A stretch of 64,000 nt of DNA from NCBI GenBank assembly GCA_029641185.1, contig JAPWGK010000007.1:1364001-1428000 (forward strand). Direction: 5' to 3'. The stretch comes from Pseudofabraea citricarpa (taxonomy: Eukaryota; Ascomycota; Leotiomycetes; Helotiales; Dermateaceae). The notes under the pieces are model-generated. The model made no database searches and was not told the DNA's origin. It saw only the letters and a list, made by a program, of their open reading frames with translations. A program made the translations under genes and the position numbers. Of the stretch, positions 8,955 through 20,911 are shown piece after piece (position 1 is the stretch's first letter; the number at the start of each line of letters is the position of its first letter).

Positions 8955-11423
8955 ATGACCAACACCTATACCTCTGATGCCCCATCGTCCTCATCTAGAA
9001 TTTTCACAACCACATCTTTCCGACGCTCAAGTCCTCACTCCTCAAGTTCCCATTCCTCAGGTTCCCATTCCTCAGGCTCCCATTCCTCAAGTTCCCATTC
9101 CCCAGGTTCCCATTCCTCAAGTTCCCATTCCTCAAGTTTCTATTCCTCAAGTTCCCATTTCTCGGCTCAATCAACCATGTCGGCTCGATCAACCATGTCC
9201 GACAACAACTCGGCTCGATCAACTATTTCTGACAACAACTCAGATGGCGAACCGTCGACAGACTCGGATGGCAAATCGTCAACAGAGACAACAACACACG
9301 AACAAGAGGGATTAGAGACACAGCAGGTGGAAAGTCCTTCATCTACAGGCAGCCTATCGTCCTCCCACTCTCGACAAGAAAGAAGCAAGCCATCCAACGG
9401 CAATAAGAAGTCGATGCAATTGCGACAGCGGGCTGGCATATCACAGGCCGAGCGGTTGACAGAGACGACGACGACGACATACCAACAAGAGGGATCAGCG
9501 ACTCAGCAGGCAAAAAGTCCTTCATCTACAGGCAGCCTATCGTCTTCCCACTCTCAACAAGACAGAAGCGAGTCATCTAACGGCAATGAGAAGCCGATGC
9601 AACTACGACGGCGGGCTGGCATATCACAGGCCGAGCGGTTGACAGAGACGACGACGACGACATACCAACAAGAGGGATCAGCGACTCAGCAGGCAAAAAG
9701 TCCTTCATCTACAGGCAGCCTATCGTCTTCCCACTCTCGACAAGACAGAAGCGAGCCATCTAGTGACGACGAGAAGCCGATGCAACTGCGAAGGCGGACT
9801 GGTATATCACAGGCCGAGCGGTCGAGCCGTCAAACGGACAACTCTGATTTCAACACAGGCCCGTCTGCGCATCCAGGCACAATAAACTACATTGTACACT
9901 ATCATGGTGTCGGTCCCGTTGCCGCGGCCGCCAGCTCCCCTCCACTTGCACCTCAGCCTGCTCACGGTCATCCGCGATACGGACCTCCCATGTGGTGGCT
10001 GGTCTTCTTGTTTCTCTTGATGGCCTACTGGGTCTACCGTTCGCCCTACATTATCACCTGGCTGCATGGCCTTCTTCATGTTGTTGGGTTCTGGGTGAAC
10101 GGCATGATGCACGCTTTTGCTTTGCTTGACAAGATGGCACAGAATGCCGATTGCATCTGGACAACTTGGGCCCCTTCAAGATGCCTCTTTGGTTCCGATG
10201 CAACACATGTAGTTGCTGACGCAGGTAAGGCTGGTCACTTGGTATCACGAAGTTGATCAACACGCTAACAGACATCTTCGTTCTTATCAATAGCTGCATT
10301 CATCGGCTCGACACTTACAGCAGTGCCTCTTGCATTGTCCGGTTTTGCCTCGTTTTTTTATACCACCGTCAAGCCCTTCAATTCGAGTGGTGTTGTCGAA
10401 GGACTCTGCTTCCACGAGAACAACGTGTCAGCTCGAATATACCTCGATCCTAAAATGATCCCTATGCCATTTACGCTTCACGAGTGCGAGGCCACCACGA
10501 CGCACATGTACAGGAAATTAATCGACTCAGCCCTTGACCAAGACACACGCAACCTGATCCTCCCACCTCTCGAGACAACTCAGAAGAGGATTCATGATGT
10601 GCGTCTTGAGTTCGGTACATTCGAGAGCACTTTCTTCCACTCAATCAATGTCATGAAGATGATATCCCAAGATGTCTCGCGTAAGTTCAAGCGCTCGGCA
10701 AGCGAGTACGCGGCCGCGCAACGCTCCTTGATATGGAGATACTTCTACAACCGGGAGAATCTCGCCAGAGAGGTGACTGGTATCGTCTACACGCACACCA
10801 AGGCACTGGCTCACGAGTACCAGGAGATCAGAAACGCAGCAATATATCTCCTTGGCCGGCTCGAAGGGCTCGAGAAAAGCTTGAACCAGACCGACACGGC
10901 CGTCCAGACGGCTTTTGCTGGGAAGGATGATCAGTATCACGCGCTGGTCACCTCCTATTTCTGGTCTTGGTTCGGAATCGGTGACCGTCAATTGATCGAG
11001 GATCTCGATCGGAACCGCATCGATCTCGCAATGCTCAGGTCCATTATCTTAATGATCTCGAAATATGTGAAAAATAACAAGGAAACCTTTAATCAATTAT
11101 TGTCCGATGTTATGCAATTGATGTTGATTATCGAGAACAACGAGGTAGACTTTAAGCTGGGCCTTGCGAGCGGCAGCGGCTTGGGTGCACTTATCCCAGG
11201 GGTTCGCATCGAGGGAGATGGTACACATCGGAATGACCGGGGTTATGGCTATAGCGTCCTTTGGGACATCGAACTGCTAGGCTTCTATGCTGATGCACAG
11301 ATACATTCTATTCAGGGATTGGAGCGGAAGATCCAGGCACATCAAGATAAAGAAGACGCTTACATTCAGAGGTTTGCCGCAAAAGAGAGGGAGGAAGTTA
11401 TGCAAGCGCAGACAGACTTTTAA
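8955..11423 (+). CDS. Membrane protein of unknown function with Ser-rich repeats and a coiled-coil-like C-terminus
   Basis: Two exons, 8955-10224 and 10294-11423, joined across a 69-bp intron (donor GTAAGG, branch CTAAC, acceptor AATAG); 799 residues. I do not recognise a family. Residues about 29-70 are eight Ser/His pentapeptides (SSHSS/GSHSS). Residues 111-292 hold a 61-residue tandem repeat: two complete, nearly identical copies (159-219, 220-280) flanked by partial ones. Two hydrophobic segments lie at about 347-360 and 366-391, and a third at about 424-447 spans the splice junction, which supports the intron. The last 350 residues are charged and helical-looking, rich in heptad-like Leu/Ile patterns (for example YLLGRLEGLEKSL), suggesting a coiled coil on one side of a membrane. 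The N-terminal region is probably disordered and modified. It lies tail to tail with the PKS; no functional link is evident. Confidence 0.8.
9040..9165 (+). repeat. 15-bp coding tandem repeat (Ser/His pentapeptides)
   Basis: About eight copies of a 15-bp unit close to GGTTCCCATTCCTCA, encoding SSHSS/GSHSS pentapeptides near the N-terminus of the membrane protein. Copies differ by single bases and keep the reading frame, as expected of a coding minisatellite that changes length by slippage. Confidence 0.85.
9429..9794 (+). repeat. 183-bp coding tandem repeat, two full copies
   Basis: Copy 1 is 9429-9611 and copy 2 is 9612-9794, each 61 codons starting with RAGISQAERLTE. The first 130 bp or so of the two copies are identical, including a run of ACG/GAC triplets; the rest differs by a few bases. 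A more diverged partial copy precedes them (from about 9285) and a short one follows (9795-9827). The near identity implies a recent duplication or gene conversion. Confidence 0.9.
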
Positions 11424-11891
11424 GGGACGAGGCTATCTATCCCCTTCCTGGCTAATTACGGCCTTGTCATGATTGATTGTATTAATTATTGTTAAATTAT
11501 GTACCCCGAAAACAATTATTGTTACCTTATGCACCCTGAAAGCGATTATCATAACTGCGACCACTCCATTCTCCTGACCCTTGAAACTAAACTCTATCCA
11601 CCCAACCACCTATCAAACCATCTATCAATATCAATCACCAAGCTAAGTCTGTATGAAGGTGGTATCTTAATAAGTTGAAACTATTTAGGGTAATATTTCA
11701 TATGTTCGCTGTGTAATAATTCAAGTCTGAGTTATAAAGCAGTCTTTCCAGATAGCATCTAGCAGGAAAAGAAAAAGAGCGCATGGAATTATCACCCCTC
11801 GCTACTGCAAAAGCCACAATCAAAACAAGGATCAGTTGTCTAAAATCTATTACTTCCACTTAGCCCGCTAAGTTCTCACGCTCGCACAAAT
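11424..11891. other. Convergent intergenic region with a 30-bp tandem duplication
   Basis: Short spacer between the 3' ends of the membrane-protein gene (+) and the PKS (-). It contains two adjacent copies of a 30-bp unit, 11484-11513 and 11514-11543, beginning AATTATTGTTA and differing at about four positions. Otherwise no feature seen; both transcripts must end here. Confidence 0.6.
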
Positions 11892-14800
11892 CTAAAAATT
11901 AACCACCTTGCTCTTTATACAGATGGCCTTAGCGAGCGTCTCGATGGAGCCGCTGGACAACAACTCGAGGACCTGGAGGTTGGCCTCGAACTCGCGCGTG
12001 ATGTAGTTGCGCACCTCGATGGCCACCAGCGAGTCCAGCGCGTAGTTGGACAGCGACCTCGTCACGTCCATGTCCTCCATCTCCAGCATGAGCACCGACG
12101 GGAGCTTGTTCAGCAGCCCACGGCACACGACGTCCTCGGCTTCCTCGATCGACTTCGCAGCTTTCAACGCCGCGTTGAAGGAAATCGTCGTCGCTTGGCT
12201 GCCGGAAAGCTCTGCTGCCGCCGCCTCGGCCGCGAGACGTAAGTGTTTGAACTTGGCATCGGCCGTCCAGAAGGGTGCAACAGGCGTGATTCGCATTCCG
12301 GTGATGGTGTGGTTGTTGCAGCTGCGACCTAGGTGACCGCTGATGGCGGCCCCTAGAAGAGCCAGTACCTCTGCCTCGCAAATCGTGTCGCTTCCCAGGT
12401 TCTTACTGACCTCAGCTGCTGCCTCTCGGTTCTCTGCTAGATAGCCGGCGTCGGAAACTGCTGTCAGATCGATTGACGAAGCCGGGAGTCCTAACTTCAG
12501 TCGATGTTGAACGAATGCATTTAGGAATGTGTTGGCGGCAGAATATGCAGCTTGGCCTCTGTTGCCAACTGCACCAGCAGCCGAGGAGATGGCGACAAAA
12601 AAGTCAAGTTCTTGTCCGGCTAGTGCGTTGTGGAAATTCCACGCACCGCGAACTTTGGATTCGATGACCGTCGTGTACTGATCATAAGCCATTTTCTCAA
12701 ACAAAACATCCTGAGAACCATTAGTGTTGTGATTTCGAAAGGGTAGGTATGAGGTCTTACATGGAGAACCATAGCGCCATGAATGACGCCTCTGACTCTG
12801 GGCATATCGACAAGCTCGCTTCCGACCAAATTTTGCACCGAATCGTGGTTTGCAACATCGCATTTCCGCACGATGACTTTAGCACCGACCGTGGCGAGTT
12901 CGTCGATAAGTTCCTTGACCTTGCCAGTGGCGGAACCGCTTCTGGATATTAGAACGAGGTTTCGTGCTCCCTTCTCAACCATCCATCTTGCCATGCTTCG
13001 TCCAAGACCACCAGTACCGCCAATGAGAATGTATGATGCATCGGAACGAAGTAGCTTGTTACGCTTATTTGACGGAGTTGCCTAAAAGCCTCTAGTTAGT
13101 ATTGTTATTAGATTGGGAATCAATGGGATGCATACCTTGACTTCATCATCTGCTTGGGGAGAGACGATAAGCTTGCCATCAACATTCCCGCTCTGCAAAA
13201 CCTTGAAGGCGGTCTCGACATCCGATATTGGGAAGACAGTCGATATGCCAAGAGGTTTGATCTTGGACTCATCCAACAGTTTAGACACATCTGACAGAAT
13301 TCGTGCCAGCAGTCTTGGACGCTCCATCGCCACAGATTCCAAGTCAACCGACATGAAACTTCTGTTGTTTTCAAGGAGAGAAGTGTCGACACGTGCATGG
13401 TTGCTCTGTTTCTCTAGCTCGACGAATCGTCCAAAACTGTTCAGGCAATCCCAGACGTCTCTCGAAGTGTCGCTATCCGTAGATGTGCACTTTAGAACTA
13501 GATCAAAACGTTCCTTTCTTGCTGCTTGACGAAGGCTAGATGCGAATGAAGCGTCTTGGCTTGAAAATACATGATTCTCAAGTAGACTGAAATCTTTCAT
13601 GACGGTTTCTTTGCTCTCCGTGCTGTTGACAGTAACGAATATCTCAGCACCAATAGTTTGAGCAAGGCGAAGTGCGGCCTGCCCCGTTGAGCTGGTTCCA
13701 CCGTGGATTAAGATCCTATCCTCTTTGGCGAGTCGTCCCAGGTCAACCACGCCATACTTTGCTGTGCAGTAAGCTACAGGTAGAGAAGCGGCTTCTTCAA
13801 AGGAGATTTTGTCCGTGGTTTTGAGGCACATAGCTGCTTTGACTCGTGCATATGTCGAGTATACCCCACCTGTGACCGAGATGGCCGCAACGCGATCACC
13901 GATGGCAAAGCCCGTTACATTGCTCCCGATCTTAGTGATGACACCACTGCACTCAGAACCAAGTTCTAGAGTCTCGAGTTGTCCGTTTGCCGAAGCGACA
14001 TCTCTGGGATTCACGCCAATCGCCTTAACCTGAATCTCAACTTCATCGCCCGAGAGATCCTCTTCAGTAGATTGGTCGACAAAATGCAGCGTTTCTAGAG
14101 CACCCGGTGTCCCAATAACCATTTTCAGTGGGCGGCCTTCTTGCATAAACCGTGTTGGCTCAAGCACGGACGCCTTTGTTTGTTTGTGTACGTACTCATT
14201 CGTCTCGGCATCGTTGATAATGCGTGGAGTGAAAAACGATCCTTTTCTCTCCATAAATTCCAACTCGCAGTTCGCTTCGGCTTGAGGTCCAAACGTGGCT
14301 TTGAAGACTTGGAGAATTGCCTTGCTTGTATTCTCTTGACTGAGGACGCTCTGTGAGTCAAGGTCCAATGTTGCGAATTTTAGTAAGGTTTCTGAGCGAA
14401 TGCTTCTGCTCAATCCAGTAACCATATTGGCGTCAGGATTAGTCGAGTCCACATATGCACCCCGAACTACCCATAAGATACCTTGAACACTGGTCAGAGC
14501 TTTTTGAAGGGCAATGAACTGAGTAGATGTGAGCGAGGGAAGTAAAGGCTCGTCAAGTTCTGAGATGAATAGGCAGAGCTTTCCATCTGTCATCGCGTCC
14601 CCAAGTGTGCCAATATCAGGTCTATATCCAGTTGATTGATCCAAGGTATCGGCCAATCTCGAAGCCAGGGTCTCTTGAGACTCAGAAGCTCCTCGAATAA
14701 TCACAACCTTATCCAGATCGTTACTGGCGACACCATTTAATTTGACAGCTGCACCATTTATTGATCCATTCAATATGCCATTTCCGTTCACATGCTCTGA

Positions 14801-17800
14801 GACGCCATTGGATATTTCATCTTGTAGTGGCTGAAGGATTGGTTCCCAGTCCAATTTGTAGCAGAGTTCTCTGTGAGCTTCATTTTCTGAAACCATGTCT
14901 CTCTCAATAATGGGCGATATCGTCAAATCGTCTATTGTGATGAGAGGTTCTGTGGAATTATTGGCCGTGGCTGCAAACATTGACATTTGAGCTGGCTTTG
15001 GATGAGATGAATTGAAGCTGCCTGTGCAAACGGCTTGAAGCGAGTCACCGAGTGTTTTTGTAGCGGCTGTTATCTCGCGGGAGATGATCATGCGCCCGAT
15101 CGATGATGGAAGGTAGACTGTGCCAACAGAAGTTCGCCCAGCGCCGAGAATAGGCCAGTACATTTCAACCAATTGCTCCAAGAGTGCTGGGTGGATTACT
15201 GCATTTGTCTGATATGCTTGCGGCATCTCCTGTGTTGTGTCCACCACTTGGATATCGGCTGTTGAATAGCAATCGTTCGCTTGGCAATCATTCATGCCCT
15301 GAAAGCTAGGTCCGTAAGAAACCCCAAGTTCGGCAAGCGAATCATATAGGTTGGCCTTGTTGACTGGGCTTAGTTCCGCACTTGCTATCTCGGTGAGCTT
15401 GGATTGCAGCAAGCTGCATTTTGAACTTTTTGCTTTCGCTGTGATTAGGCCCTTGCAATGTTCTGTCCAGCCTTTGTTGGCTGCCCAAGAATGGATACGG
15501 AACTCATCCCATGTTTCTGATGATACAAGTGTTCCTTCCTGATAGGGTCGAAGTTGAAGAGTCATCTCGATATCCTCATCAGTCAACATGAGTGGTGCAT
15601 GAACGGAGACATTGCGCAGCTCGAACTCATCATATTGAACATTTTTCAAAGCTGCTCTCTGTGATGCGGCTTCCACTGCCATCGAGACAAACCCAGACAT
15701 TGGAAAGAGTGTCAGAGATTGGATTTTGTGATGGCGAAGCCAGGGTAGATCATCTACGCGTAGAATATTTCTCCACGTAGGCTCCAAGTCGTTAGAGTAA
15801 TTGGCAAGTGTTCCAAGAAGGTCACTTCGAGCTACCACTCGGTTCTTGTGCTTCTGCATCAACCGAGGCTCGTGCCAATATTTCGTTTGATGGTTCCAAG
15901 GATACCTAGGCATATCTACCAGTAAAGAAGGTGGCTTGCTAGGGATATTGATGGCACCTAGATTGAGTGTAGCGCCTTTGACGAACAATGTTGATGCCAG
16001 TTCCTGAGCTGTCTCTACCGCATCACGCTTTCTTATGAGAGCAGATGCGTATGGAATCTTGGCGGCATTTGCTCCGCACGACTTGAGAATTTGCTTTACC
16101 GGCCCGGCAAGAGCAGAATGCGGTCCAAGTTCGACGATCATGTTGACACCGGTTTTGTGAGCATCGACAGGCTCGCACATGCTTGTCACTGCTTCCGAAA
16201 AGCGTACTGCCTGTGTTAAATTATCAACCCAGTAGTTTGGTTCCAGTGTCGAGCCCTCGACAAGATGCCCAAGTAAAGATGAATGGAATTTCACTGTTGT
16301 TGGTTTTGGTGGTTCTAGTTCTTGAAGCAATGCGCGGTAGTCTTTAGCGACCAAGTTCATATGGTGCGAATGATAGGCTACGTCGACTTGAAGCTTTCTA
16401 TTGAACATCTGCTTCTCTTCCATGATCGCTTGAAGCTCATCGATAGCAGGCTCATCGCCTGAGATGGTCAAACTGGTAGGGCTGTTGAAACATGCGATTC
16501 TGGCGGATTTGGTAGTCAGGTTGTCGATAAGTGGTGCCATGTCTTCTTTGGTGCATCCAACAGCCATCATTGATCCTTTCAGGTCAGGGAACTTCTTCCT
16601 TAATTTTATTGTGACCATCCCTCTGTGGTATGAAATTGCCATGCATGCTTCAAGTGGTAGGATGTTTGCCGCATATGCTGCACCTATCTCACCACTCGAA
16701 TGTCCAGCTACCGCAGTGGGTGTGACACCCCATTCTCGAAGCAGATCTGTGAGAGCTAATTGAATAGCAGTGCAAGCTGGCTGACTGATATGAGCTTCGT
16801 TCACAAGCGATGTTGCAGCATCTTTTTTCAACTCGTCTAAGTATAATTTGTTAGTGCTAAGTGCGGTTTGATGGGGTCAATACGTACCAATCAGAGAGAA
16901 AGGGGCGCCAAGTTTTGCAAGGTATCTATCGCAAGCATCTATTGTTGATGCAAAGATAGGATAATGCTCATAGAGTTCGCGACCCATTGCATTCCATTGT
17001 GCCCCTTGACCAGTGAAGATGAAACCAATCCTCGGTGGCTCTGTTTCTCTTGAAGGGGAGATCTTGCCGCTATTCAATGCTTGAATCAAATCAAAAGAAG
17101 AAGTCGTGGATATAGCCACTCGCCATTGCATTAAGGACCGTCGTTGTCCAAGGGTATATGCGACGTTGCTCATCAAATCATTCTGAAAAATCTCTGGCCT
17201 CTGCTCTAGATAAATGCCGATATTTTTCATCAATGCTTCCAGAGCATTTCTATCGTTAGCGGATAAAACAAAAAGCTTTCTTGCTTGTGTGGCTGAGTCC
17301 TCTGACTCAGGCTCGTTTTCTTTCAAGAACGGTGCTCGTTCCAGGACCACATGTGCGTTGGTACCTCCGAATCCAAAGTTGTTCACGCTGGCAAAGCGCT
17401 TCGGTCTAGGCCATGGCCGTTGAGTGATGGGTACCTATAATGTGTCAGATCTTATATGTTCATCAAATCTTTTACTTGTAGGTACCTTGAGGTTCCACTT
17501 GGCAAATGGGATCTTCTCATTCGGCTTCTTGAAGTCGTAATTAGGTAATATGAAACCGCGTTCTAACATCATCGAGGCCTTGATGACCGATATAATGCCT
17601 GTTGAAGAGTTAGTAGGTAATGAGAAAATTCTAAGCTATTTTCATGCTCACCAGAAGCTGCTTCCAGATGACCAATGTTCGACTTCACTGAGCCAATAAA
17701 GAGAGGGTTCCTGGCAGAACGTCCCTCACCGAACACACTGTGGAGTGCTGCGGCTTCAATTGGGTCTCCAACTTTAGTGCCGGTACCGTGAGCTTCGACA

Positions 17801-19053
17801 TAGCCAGTCTCTTTTGGATCGATGCCTGCCTTAGCATAAACTGATCGCATTAGGGTTTCTGAAATTCTAAGTTAGAAAATTGCCCTCTTAGTTCCGAAGT
17901 TTAGGTTAAATTACCTTGCGCAGATCCGTTAGGCATGGTTATGCCAGGAGTTTTGCCGTCTTGGTTTATACCACTGCCGACAATAACTGATCTGATGATA
18001 TCGTTGTCCTTTAGAGCCTGTTCCAACGGCTTCAACACCACCATGCCGCATCCTTCGCCGCGCCCGTACCCCGTACCCCGACTGTCAAAGGAAAATGATC
18101 TCCCCTCGTCAGAGAACAGCCTATTGCCGTTAGTGTTGTTTCAGTTACCATTTAAGTTTTGACTTACCGCGAATTCGACATAGATATCCAAAACTCAGGA
18201 ATCATGTTCAAATGACAACCGCCTACAAGCGCAGACTTTGATTCGCCATTTCTCAAACTTTGACATGCTTGATGTAAAGCTACGAGACTGGAGGAGCAAG
18301 CTGTATCCATTGTGAAACTTGGTCCGCGTAAATCAAAGAAGTGCGAGAGTCGATTGGATTGCATAGCAAATGCACAACCTGACAGTGTTAATAAAAATGC
18401 TGGAGTTGATCCTGAGAGAATTTCATACCTGTAGCTTGGTACATAGGAATGCTATCTGTGTCCACGAATGACTGCGATTCATATTCCGAGAAGGAGCCGC
18501 CGACGAATACCCCCATCTCTTTTCCGACAATCTCGTGTTTTGGAATGCCTGCACTGTCGAGAGCCTCGAAAGTACATTCGAGAAGAATGCGCTGCTGAGG
18601 ATCCATTGAAGTGGCTTCCTGGGCAGTTAGACTGAAGAATGGCGCATCGAATAATCCCAAATCTTCCTTGAGAAAGTTACCACCCACAGCGTTGAAGCAG
18701 CCGGTCTTTCCAGGGTTCGGATGATGGAAACTGGCATTTTCAAATCTTTCTTTTGGAATTTCTGACCAGCCCGTTCGGGCTCTTGACAGAAGCTCCCAAA
18801 ACTCATCTGGAGTACTGACGTTGCCAGGTAAGCGACATGACATGCCAACAATGGCGATGGGCATCATCCTCGGGCCTTCTGGCTGATCATATCCTTTGAC
18901 GTAGCCTTCAGTATACCCGTGTGTGTATGCATCTGTGTAGAGCTTTGTGCGCGGGCTGAGGTTTTCCGTCTCGTTGTCGTTTGATGACTGCTGTGTGGTA
19001 GCCTCTTCTGCACCATGTGTGCTCTCCGGCGGAGAAATTGCAGAAGGCGCCAT
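11892..19053 (-). CDS. Highly reducing type I polyketide synthase (KS-AT-DH-ER-KR-ACP)
   Basis: Nine exons: 19053-18429, 18378-18168, 18120-17915, 17858-17652, 17598-17486, 17434-16888, 16836-13136, 13081-12761, 12710-11892; eight introns of 47-56 bp; 2,249 residues, all phases consistent. The enzyme builds and reduces a polyketide from malonyl units in the cytosol. KS (about 64-490): Cys236 in MDTACSSS, His371 in EAHGTGT, His411 in [12 protein letters not shown] (about 590-910): Ser683 in [10 protein letters not shown] (about 970-1280): His1006 present, but the conserved HPxxLD motif reads HPALLE (Glu1190 for Asp) and Ser1010 stands at the usual Gly. No SAM-binding motif or methyltransferase-sized insert lies between DH and ER, only an Asn/Gly-rich linker and a structural pseudo-KR. 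ER (about 1540-1870): the GGVG of the NADPH loop reads SSTG (1685-1688). KR: GGTGGLG, and Ser2020/Tyr2033/Asn2037 present. ACP: Ser2204 in LDSL. No thioesterase or reductase release domain, as usual for this class. It is divergently transcribed from an FSH1-type hydrolase, a likely release enzyme. Confidence 0.95.
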
Positions 19054-20911
19054 GTTCTCACCACAACTTCGGTATGTTGCTACAAAAATAATTTTCCAGC
19101 AGAAACCTGGGGCGGTGCGAGCTTATGGCATATATGCGCATCGAAATTTAGACATTTTATTTTGGCCTGTTTCCCCGCCTAGTCCTTTTCATGAAACAAG
19201 AATCCGACCAGTAAACCGAGCCCAACCAATCCCTTCGGACGAATAAGACACTTTAGATGAATGTCAAGCCTAGCCGGCTGACATGGTATGTTCAAAGCAC
19301 ATTTGCAAGGCGCTTGTCGGAGAGGCTGACATGTGTCGTCCACTACCGTATGTGGAGGGACCTGGACAATTGCCCCCTTCGTTTAACATTTACCTTCGAG
19401 AGAGTCAGGGAGGTTACCGAGACGATATTCCCGGTTGATGTGTCCCTAGGATGATACCATGTGCTATAAGGTTAATGAAGTGGGGGCGTCCTTGATCTCC
19501 CCGGGAAATGGTTATCTGTAACCTTAGCATTTGGCCGTGCGGGGGCATGACCATGAAACGGGCAGTGCAGACAGAAAAACAAAGCAAAATCGGTACCTGG
19601 TGCCTGACTACATCAAGGTAGATCACCGCCACTCTGCACCACCAATGCATGCACGGTCGTTACGAGCAGTCAAACCTGGTGATACCGGAGTTCCTTGTAC
19701 CGGAACCTGCTCATGTCGGAACGCTCCGCTAGGGCATGCCATCTTGGGACATGAGGATCGCTGGCCATGACAATTCAGTACAGTACCTAGTTAGGTAGGT
19801 CTGCTGGAAGTGGACTGGAATTGATAAGTCCAAGTGAATGTTTTTGCGGATTCGATAGAGGATGTGGCCTGAAGGCATCCGAGGTAGCTAGCATGATCAC
19901 CGAGGTTTATGCTGCTATCCCGTGCTGTTCCACATCGGAAGAGCAGAGCGGCTCGGTGTTGAGACTAATTGATTTCCTCCAGAAAGAGAAGATGATCTGC
20001 TGGCTCTTCTGTAAGGAGCGAACATGGGCATTCAGCACCGTCGAGGCTCGAGGTCCTGCCAAGGACGATATGCCATTTCCTCGTCTCACGTCCAAACATG
20101 ACATGCAGTAGGTTTAGAGTTTCGCTCCGTACCGTGGCGTTGTGGCGCAAACAACAGCACGCTGTAAATTCCAGCATGGCACGATCGATGATGATCTCCT
20201 GGCGATCATTTTGGCGATGAATCATGGCCTGTAGTTCATCGGTTACCCCTCGATCGACCGGCTTACAGGATCGCGACAAACACCTGTTCCGGACATGCTT
20301 TCGTGTATTTGGTAGGAAATAAATTGGTTGTTGGACAAACTGCAAGTGACTTGTCCCTTCGTGCTTGGCATTTAACTTTGTCACACATACAGCCCTAACT
20401 CATGTCAAAGACCATGCCAACTGATGCTTATGGAACACCGCTAAAGATGAACTTTGGGTTGACAAGGTTGACATGAATTTGAGAAAGGGTTCTCGATGCA
20501 GCAGCTCATGCTTTGCGCTACACAAGAATTAGAATGGAAGTAGAAGCATTGTTTCATACTAAGCCAAGTTTTTGTAAACCTCGCAGGTCAGTGCTCTCCC
20601 GTAACGCTTCTTTTGGTTTTGTTCCGTTTATCGTTTGGTAATATCGGTCGTGCTATGCAGAGGACAGATTGAAGACCCCATCGTTTCAGCACCCATCAGC
20701 TGGAGTTTGGAGTTTCTGATTATTGCGAGAGGTTTTCATAAGCGAGATAGCTATTTCCGTTTGAGACTGGTTTAAGAACTACAACTGCAGCTTCATTAAG
20801 TTTTATTTTGTTGATCAACATCGCTTTCGCCAATTCATTTCAGTTTATTTCATTTTCACAACATCCAACACACAGCAAATTTCAATCTAAGATTCCTATT
20901 TATCTGCCACG
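19054..20911. other. Divergent promoter region between PKS and FSH1-type hydrolase
   Basis: About 1.86 kb from which both genes are read outwards, so it may hold shared control sites for the pair. I could not recognise a transcription-factor gene. The longest open frame is 139 codons on the minus strand (19965-20384), with a CCC-containing helical-looking stretch; it has no signature and could be chance or a decayed gene. Base composition is balanced, so RIP has not touched this stretch. No tRNA or repeat seen. Confidence 0.5.

Noticed and set aside
12864..12994. Alternative upstream starts for the last PKS exons as separate genes
   Set aside because: These frames run through the 50-bp intron at 12,711-12,760; splicing joins the KR halves in the expected order, so it is one gene.
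19965..20384. 139-codon minus frame between PKS and hydrolase, considered as an AflR-like regulator remnant
   Set aside because: A cysteine-containing helical stretch vaguely recalls the C-terminus of such regulators, but there is no Zn2Cys6 motif and an overlapping plus frame is equally open.
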